NCBI GenBank assembly: GCA_009785435.1
Contig: WQWG01000015.1
Coordinates: 1 to 10,583 of the forward strand
Source: Clostridiales bacterium
GTDB taxonomy: Bacteria > Bacillota > Clostridia > Peptostreptococcales > Anaerovoracaceae
Direction: 5' to 3'
Length of the DNA stretch: 10,583 nucleotides
Shown: in pieces, positions 6,461 to 10,583 of the stretch
How positions within the stretch are numbered: the stretch's first letter is position 1
Layout: the number at the start of each line of letters is the position of its first letter
The notes under the pieces: generated by a model
Database searches by the model: none
The model's input: the letters and a program-made list of their open reading frames with translations, nothing else
Told to the model about the DNA's origin: nothing
Translations under genes and position numbers: made by a program

Positions 6461-7854
6461 TGTTTGTCGGTAGAAAACACGAGTTAGAAAATTTAAACAA
6501 AGGCTATGATAAGGATTCCTTTCAATTTTCGGTCATATACGGACGCAGGCGTGTTGGCAAAACAACGTTGATCAACGAATTTTGCAAGAACAGGAAAGCC
6601 ATCTATTTTGTTGCGGTGGAATCAACCGCCAAAGAAAACCTTGAAATTCTGTCGGCTCAAATTTTATCGACGCTTGCGCCGGATGCGCCTAAAAATGCTT
6701 TTTCCTCTTTTCGGGAAGCCATTGATTATGTCTTTGAACGCGCAAAAACCGAACGCATTATTTTCGCCATTGACGAATACCCATATCTGGCCACAAGTGA
6801 CAAATCCGTGTCATCAATCTTACAAGCCGCAATTGACAAACATCAAGCGAACAGTAAATTGTTTCTAATTTTATGCGGTTCCAGTATGTCTTTTATGGAA
6901 AATCAAGTTTTAGGATATAAAAGTCCGCTGTACGGCCGCCGGACGGCGCAATACAAGGTATTTCCATTTGATTATTTAGAGAGTGCAGAAATGCTGCCCG
7001 GTTTCAATAAAGAGGAAAAAATCACCCTCTACAGCGTTACCGGTGGCATTCCCGAATATCTTTCAAGAATTGACAATACACTTTCTCTGCAAGAGAATGT
7101 CCGAGATCTCTTCTTCAATCCCTCCGGCAGGTTATTTGAAGAACCCGCAAATTTGCTTAAACAGGAATTGAAAATTCCTGAAACCTATAACGCCATTATT
7201 ACTGCAATCGCAGGTGGAAGCAACAGGCTTAATGAAATAGCGACAAAGGTTGGCATAGAGACAAGCCAATGCAGTAAGATGTTGTCTACATTGATCAGCC
7301 TTGGGATTGTCCGCAAAGAATACCCAATCACCGAAACCAAATCAAAAAGACCGATTTATCTGTTGGATGATTGGATGTTTATTTTTTGGTATCGTTTTGT
7401 GCTGCCTGATCTGAGCCGCATTACAGCAGGTCTTGGCGAAATCGTTTGCGATGAAATTTTTGCCGAACAGCTTAACAGTCATACAGGGTACGCTTTTGAA
7501 GAATGTGCCAAACAGTATATGTGGCATTTGGCGAGAGAAAAAAAGCTGCCATACGCTTTCAAAAAAATCGGCAGATGGTGGGGAAACAATCCGAAAGAGC
7601 GGCGCGAAGAAGAAATTGACTTTATTGCGTTTTCAGGCACAAAAGCCACATTTGGTGAATGTAAGTGGAGAAATGCACTGGCAGACGTGGATATTCTGGA
7701 TGATCTCACGCGCAAATCAGAACTGTTTTCTAGCTTCACAAACATCAGCTATATGATATTTTCAAAATCCGGATTTACTGACAGCTTAAAAAACAGGGCA
7801 GCGAAACAAGGCGATGTTGTACTGGTTGACGTTGAGGGTATGTTCTCATTATAG
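6460..7854 (+). CDS. P-loop ATPase with C-terminal DUF234 nuclease-like domain
   Basis: A 464-residue protein of the archaeal-type ATPase_2 plus DUF234 family. The N-terminal ATPase domain opens with MFVGRKHELENL and has Walker A GRRRVGKT (28-35), Walker B IIFAIDEYP (100-108) and a sensor-like strand LFLILCGSS (134-142). A winged-helix-like segment covers about 240-300 (NAIITAIA through LGIVRKEYPI). The C-terminal part has FEECAKQYM (346-354), then EEIDFIA (384-390) and FGECKW (398-403). The Asp387 / Glu400-x-Lys402 pattern fits a PD-(D/E)xK nuclease fold. The SD GGAGAG lies 7-8 nt before the ATG. The gene is monocistronic, divergent from purF and convergent with the VOC gene. Relatives are related to STAND ATPases and their role is unknown; DNA maintenance or defence is only inference. 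Confidence 0.88.
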   Translation: MFVGRKHELENLNKGYDKDSFQFSVIYGRRRVGKTTLINEFCKNRKAIYFVAVESTAKENLEILSAQILSTLAPDAPKNAFSSFREAIDYVFERAKTERIIFAIDEYPYLATSDKSVSSILQAAIDKHQANSKLFLILCGSSMSFMENQVLGYKSPLYGRRTAQYKVFPFDYLESAEMLPGFNKEEKITLYSVTGGIPEYLSRIDNTLSLQENVRDLFFNPSGRLFEEPANLLKQELKIPETYNAIITAIAGGSNRLNEIATKVGIETSQCSKMLSTLISLGIVRKEYPITETKSKRPIYLLDDWMFIFWYRFVLPDLSRITAGLGEIVCDEIFAEQLNSHTGYAFEECAKQYMWHLAREKKLPYAFKKIGRWWGNNPKERREEEIDFIAFSGTKATFGECKWRNALADVDILDDLTRKSELFSSFTNISYMIFSKSGFTDSLKNRAAKQGDVVLVDVEGMFSL

Positions 7855-7912
7855 ACTTTTCAACCAAAACAATCATTGCACGTTGTTTTCCGCCCATATG
7901 TTTCTTAAAAAA

Positions 7913-8320
7913 TCACCCGGTCGGCATAGAGCGCGTCAATACATTCCAGTTCACGCCATAACGGTCTGTGAGCATACCGGTCAGGTCAGCCCAAAACTGT
8001 TGCCCCAATGGCTCAATAACTTCGCCACGATCGGCCAGTTTATTAAAAACATCTGCCACTTCTTCGGCGGTTTCAAGAATAACTGTAAATGTGTGGTTGT
8101 CCCCTGTCGGCGGCTTTTCGCATCCGTCCGTCAAAGCAACAATCGTACCGAAAATCTTAATTTCCGAGTGCATAACGAAATCCGGCGGCATCACCGCAGC
8201 AAGTTCAGCAGGCGCATCCTTTGCATACGCGATCATTTGAACCTCTGCACCAATCGTTTGCTTGTAAAATTCGATCACCTCGTTGCAGTTTCCTGCAAAA
8301 TGAATTGTTGGAATCAGCAT
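7913..8320 (-). CDS. VOC family protein, PhnB/YjdN-like
   Basis: A 135-residue protein of the vicinal oxygen chelate (glyoxalase/bleomycin resistance) superfamily, PhnB-like subgroup. The start, MLIPTIHFAGNCNEVIEFYK, is the usual first beta-alpha unit. FVMHSEIKIFGTIVALTD (48-65) and the C-terminal FWADLTGMLTDRYGVNWNV (109-127) match the subgroup signature. Family members are cytoplasmic dimers; this subgroup has no agreed substrate, and old database names such as demethylubiquinone methyltransferase are unreliable. A strong AGGAGG sits 8 nt before the ATG. It lies 17 nt downstream of the SUFU gene and is surely co-transcribed with it. Its end faces the ATPase gene across 58 nt in which I see no convincing terminator. 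Confidence 0.88.
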   Translation of the reverse strand: MLIPTIHFAGNCNEVIEFYKQTIGAEVQMIAYAKDAPAELAAVMPPDFVMHSEIKIFGTIVALTDGCEKPPTGDNHTFTVILETAEEVADVFNKLADRGEVIEPLGQQFWADLTGMLTDRYGVNWNVLTRSMPTG

Positions 8321-8337
8321 ATTTTTTTCCTCCTTTT

Positions 8338-8979
8338 TTATTTCACTACATTTTCGCGAGCGATGTCCAGCACCATATTGAAATTTTCCGGGAAACGATC
8401 TTCCAAATCTTCTGCGGAGTTTTGTATTTTAAAATTCATCTCATTCTCATAAAGCGGAATCACCTGATAGAAGTTGACCTTATCACCTTTTGGCAATGTA
8501 CAGACAGAAGCTTCCGGGCCAAAATAATAAGGCATGCTCAGCATCACGCCGCTGAGTTCGGTATTCTCAGCAAATGGCTCTCCATTTGGCACAGTGTGGC
8601 CATACCCAAGCCATGTATCGTACTCGCCGGGCAATCGCGCCAAAATTTTCAGCCAGCGAAGCGGCCAATACCACTTTTCATCATCACTTTTTAAATCCCA
8701 ATCAGGCGGCAACGTAATCAGAACCTCTGCCCGATCAAGTCCCATTTTGCGCAGCTCTTTTGGCACTTTCATTCGATGCGCGCCCATGCCCATTGTGACC
8801 AGCGTATAATAATTGCGCTCGGGTGTCGGATCTATCACACAAATATCCACATGGATGTCCGGCGACACAATTTCATGAATCACATTGTTAAAATTGCCGA
8901 AATAATTGGCAATATGGTTTTCAATCACTTCCAGCTCCTGCTCGCTGTAAAGTTCAGGGAGTTTCTTTTTCCAAAACAT
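8338..8979 (-). CDS. Suppressor of fused (SUFU) domain protein
   Basis: A 213-residue protein consisting almost entirely of a bacterial SUFU domain. Recognised segments are HVDICVIDPTPERNYYTLVT (43-62), AEVLITLPPDWDL (84-96), the aromatic block KWYWPLRWLKILARLP (102-117), YDTWLGYGHTVPNGEPF (120-136) and VNFYQVIPLYENEM (168-181). In animals SUFU restrains Gli factors in Hedgehog signalling. The bacterial copies have no settled role, although some occur as immunity proteins beside polymorphic toxins; no toxin is visible here. Of two in-frame ATGs I chose 8979, because GGAGG is 7 nt upstream of it but only 1 nt from the ATG at 8985. It is the first gene of a two-gene unit with the VOC protein. 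Confidence 0.9.
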   Translation of the reverse strand: MFWKKKLPELYSEQELEVIENHIANYFGNFNNVIHEIVSPDIHVDICVIDPTPERNYYTLVTMGMGAHRMKVPKELRKMGLDRAEVLITLPPDWDLKSDDEKWYWPLRWLKILARLPGEYDTWLGYGHTVPNGEPFAENTELSGVMLSMPYYFGPEASVCTLPKGDKVNFYQVIPLYENEMNFKIQNSAEDLEDRFPENFNMVLDIARENVVK

Positions 8980-9031
8980 ATTCATGCCTCCGTAAAAATA
9001 TAAAATTTAGTTGTGCGCTAACTGCCTCACC

Positions 9032-9075
9032 TTACTTTCACGCTCTAATCGTATTCGATTAGGGCGCGAAAGTAA
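9032..9075. repeat. 20-bp imperfect inverted repeat in the SUFU-TrhA intergenic region
   Basis: Arms 9032-9051 (TTACTTTC...CTAATCG) and 9056-9075 (CGATTAG...GAAAGTAA) pair over 20 positions, with one mismatch (9040/9067), one G-T wobble (9044/9063) and a 4-nt TATT loop. It lies between two divergent genes, 52 nt before the SUFU start and 98 nt before the TrhA start. It is therefore not at a gene end where a terminator is expected, although TTTTT does occur a few bases after it on the plus strand (9083-9087). If SUFU transcription starts at the TATAGT to its right, the repeat covers the start site. Operator, leader hairpin and remnant terminator are all possible. Confidence 0.6.
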
Positions 9076-9158
9076 ACTATAATTTTTAAAAAATTCTAGT
9101 TGGCGGTAAATCGCTGACAGGTTGTCGGAAAAATATCGATGAAATTTGAACCCATCTA

Positions 9159-9167
9159 TGTTATGAT
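9159..9167 (+). promoter_or_regulatory. Extended -10 promoter of the TrhA gene
   Basis: TGTTATGAT combines the TGn extension with a 5/6 -10 hexamer (TATGAT, 9162-9167). A partial -35, ATGAAA (9139-9144, 4/6), lies 17 nt upstream. The hexamer ends six bases before the ATG at 9174, so transcription would begin at or within a base or two of the start codon. Confidence 0.55.
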
Positions 9168-9173
9168 GTGTAG

Positions 9174-9821
9174 ATGAACAAGATAAAAGCAATCCGCCAA
9201 TACACGTTTGGCGAAGAAGTCGGAAATTCCATCAGCCATGGTGCCATGGCGTTTATTACACTTTGTGGCATCGCGCCAACTGCAATTCATGCGTATGTGT
9301 CGAACGGCCCATTGGCTGCTGTTGGCACATCCATTTTTATGTGTTCCATTTTTCTCATGTTTCTATCGTCAACTCTCTACCACAGCATGGGGATCGATAC
9401 ACGGCATAAGCAAGTCACGCAGATTCTCGACCATATCTTTATTTACGTTGCGATCGCAGGGACTTATACGCCCATCGCGCTATCGGTCATCGGAGGCGCA
9501 CCGGGCATCATCATTGCGTCCATCCAGTGGGCCATGGTGATTTTCGGCGTTTTATACAAATCAATTGCCAAGCGGAAAATCCCAAAAGTGTCACTGACCA
9601 TTTACCTTGTCATGGGTTGGTCGATCGTGTTTGTCTTGCCGCTGTTTATCAGACACGCCAGCTTAGGGATGCAGTTATTGCTCCTCGGCGGCGGCATCTT
9701 CTACTCTTTGGGTACCTATTTTTATGCCAAACACAACACGAAATTCTTTCACATGGTCTGGCATCTCTTTGTCAACTTCGGCGCAATATGCCACTTTCTC
9801 GCTGTGTTATTGTTCTTATAA
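9174..9821 (+). CDS. trhA: Hemolysin III / TrhA family membrane protein (PAQR superfamily)
   Basis: A 215-residue integral membrane protein with about seven hydrophobic segments (roughly 25-42, 48-68, 84-104, 110-128, 138-158, 165-184, 190-213). Family motifs are intact: EEVGNSISHG (14-23), SSTLYHS (65-71), DHIFIYVAIAGTYTP (86-100) and the C-terminal FHMVWHLFV (192-200). The Ser, Asp and His positions fit the PAQR metal site. Bacterial members are linked to membrane-lipid or fluidity homeostasis; the haemolysin name comes from one Bacillus cereus protein. The ATG at 9174 directly follows an in-frame TAG and is the only start before the first motif, yet it has no SD. Translation of a leaderless message is the simplest reading. 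It stands alone between a divergent SUFU gene and a convergent neighbour. Confidence 0.92.
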   Translation: MNKIKAIRQYTFGEEVGNSISHGAMAFITLCGIAPTAIHAYVSNGPLAAVGTSIFMCSIFLMFLSSTLYHSMGIDTRHKQVTQILDHIFIYVAIAGTYTPIALSVIGGAPGIIIASIQWAMVIFGVLYKSIAKRKIPKVSLTIYLVMGWSIVFVLPLFIRHASLGMQLLLLGGGIFYSLGTYFYAKHNTKFFHMVWHLFVNFGAICHFLAVLLFL

Positions 9822-9842
9822 TTCAATCGCAAGACTACAATA

Positions 9843-9874
9843 AAAGCGTTGCAAATTGCAACGCTTTCGTTTTT
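9843..9874. terminator. Bidirectional rho-independent terminator
   Basis: A perfect stem AAAGCGTTGC / GCAACGCTTT (9843-9852 with 9858-9867), with a 5-nt AAATT loop, is followed on the plus strand by CG and TTTTT (9870-9874). It lies 21 nt after the TrhA stop. On the minus strand the same stem runs into TTTTATT, 9 nt after the stop of the convergent gene, so it should serve both genes. Confidence 0.92.
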
Positions 9875-9876
9875 CT

Positions 9877-10583
9877 TTATTTTCGAATTTTACCCACAAA
9901 ATCCTTGATCACATCGGATATGTTCGGATGTCCGATTTCCTGCAAGTAATATTCCACACGAGTGCTTGGCTTGTTGATTTTGATGACCCTGCCCAAATCG
10001 ATCGGCGTCGCGATCACGACGGCATCACAGGGCGTGCGTTCAATCGTTTCCGCCAAGTCGCGCATTTGCTCCTCGCCGTAACCCATCGCGGGAAGCACCG
10101 CACCGATATTCGGATAAATTTGGTACGTCTCGGCCAATTTGCCAACAGCATATGGCCTCGGGTCAATGATTTCGGCCGCGCCATAACGCTGGGCGGCAAC
10201 CGTTCCTGCTCCAATTTTCATATCTCCATGCGTCAGCGTCGGGCCGTCTTCGACAACCAAAACTCGTTTGCCACGTATCGTTTCAGCATTTTCCACACCG
10301 ATTGCGGAAGCCGCATCCACGACCACTGCGCTTGGATTTACTTTTTGAATGTTTCTTCGTACCGCTTGGATGTTTTCATAGTCGGCGCTGTCGATCTTAT
10401 TGATGACCGCCACGTCCGCAAGACGAAGTGTCACTTCACCCGGATAATAGGAAAGTTCATGTCCCGGTCTATGCGGGTCTACAATCGCAACCATCAGATC
10501 CGGTTTGTAAAACGGGAAGTCATTGTTTCCGCCATCCCATAAAATCACGTCGCAACCATTCGGGTCATTTTCTGCCGCACGCA
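9877..10583 (-). CDS. Cyclic 2,3-diphosphoglycerate synthetase-family NTPase (C-terminal part, runs off right edge)
   Basis: The reading frame is open to the right edge, giving 234 visible residues. Full-length family members are about 440-460, so the N-terminal half with the P-loop is missing. A GTG at 10548 is internal (GCDVILWDGGNND), not a start. Visible motifs are WDGGNND (15-21), VAIVDPHRPGHE (31-42), a GTPase-like VINKID (59-64), VVEDGPTLTHGDMKIGAG (109-126) and AAEIIDPRPYAVG (135-147). The archaeal founder makes cyclic 2,3-diphosphoglycerate with ATP as a thermoprotectant. Bacterial relatives carry the name by homology and their substrate is uncertain. The gene converges with trhA and shares its terminator. 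Confidence 0.85.
   Translation of the reverse strand, partial: RAAENDPNGCDVILWDGGNNDFPFYKPDLMVAIVDPHRPGHELSYYPGEVTLRLADVAVINKIDSADYENIQAVRRNIQKVNPSAVVVDAASAIGVENAETIRGKRVLVVEDGPTLTHGDMKIGAGTVAAQRYGAAEIIDPRPYAVGKLAETYQIYPNIGAVLPAMGYGEEQMRDLAETIERTPCDAVVIATPIDLGRVIKINKPSTRVEYYLQEIGHPNISDVIKDFVGKIRK

Noticed and set aside
7855..7912. A possible terminator between the convergent ATPase and VOC genes (AAAACAA / TTGTTTT)
   Set aside because: The stem is 7 bp, almost pure A-T, with a 10-nt loop and no following T-run. This is too weak to call.
8980..8985. ATG at 8985 as the start of the SUFU gene
   Set aside because: The GGAGG ends one base before this ATG, too close for initiation; the in-frame ATG at 8979 has ideal spacing.
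9017..9024. The octamer GCTAACTG, also found in the ATPase operator (6425-6432)
   Set aside because: A single 8-bp match without its palindromic partner is expected by chance often enough; there is no evidence of a shared regulator.
9081..9095. AT-rich palindrome AATTTTT-A-AAAAATT next to the large inverted repeat
   Set aside because: It is made only of A and T and lies in a promoter-like region, so it is most likely simple composition. The nearby minus-strand TATAGT lacks a convincing -35, so I did not call a SUFU promoter.
1..10583. CRISPR arrays, tRNA or rRNA genes, insertion sequences, phage attachment sites
   Set aside because: I saw no regularly spaced repeats, cloverleaf-like segments, transposase motifs or flanking direct repeats on either strand.

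Overview
This window looks like chromosomal DNA from a member of the Bacillota (Firmicutes), perhaps an anaerobic Clostridia- or Negativicutes-like lineage. The evidence is strong purine-rich Shine-Dalgarno (SD) sequences, the Bacillus-like gene order purF-purM-purN-purH-purD, a Bacillus-type PurF (propeptide before the catalytic Cys and four iron-sulfur cysteines), and a YlxP/DUF503 gene. No 16S rRNA or other marker is present, so a finer placement is not supported.

Region 1 (1-6296, all minus strand) is a purine biosynthesis operon read right to left: purF, purM, purN, purH, purD, then the start of a DUF503 (YlxP-like) gene that runs off the left edge. The five enzymes cover steps 1 (PurF), 2 (PurD), 3 (PurN), 5 (PurM) and 9-10 (PurH) of de novo IMP synthesis. 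The genes for steps 4 and 6-8 (purL/Q/S, purE/K, purC, purB) are not in the window. purF-purM (3-nt gap) and purM-purN (ATGA overlap) are tightly coupled. purN-purH and purH-purD have gaps of about 80-90 nt.

Region 2 (6297-7854) holds a divergently transcribed single gene for a P-loop ATPase with a C-terminal DUF234 / PD-(D/E)xK nuclease-like domain. Its near-consensus sigma-A promoter is overlaid by a perfect 16-bp palindrome plus a second, nested inverted repeat. This looks like an operator, but no regulator gene is visible.

Region 3 (7913-8979, minus strand) is a two-gene unit: a bacterial Suppressor-of-fused (SUFU) domain protein followed 17 nt later by a small PhnB-like VOC protein. It converges with the ATPase gene.

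Region 4 (8980-9821) starts with an intergenic stretch holding a 20-bp imperfect inverted repeat. It is followed by a plus-strand hemolysin III/TrhA-type membrane protein gene with no SD and an extended -10 six bases before its ATG, so it is probably leaderless. A strong bidirectional terminator follows at 9843-9874.

Region 5 (9877-10583, minus strand) is the C-terminal half of a cyclic 2,3-diphosphoglycerate synthetase-family NTPase that continues beyond the right edge.

Most of the window is ordinary metabolism. The least explained parts are the ATPase-nuclease gene with its operator-like promoter, the hairpin between the SUFU and TrhA genes, and the SUFU-VOC pair. I found no CRISPR array, tRNA, rRNA, insertion sequence or attachment site, and no gene-free stretch longer than about 200 bases.
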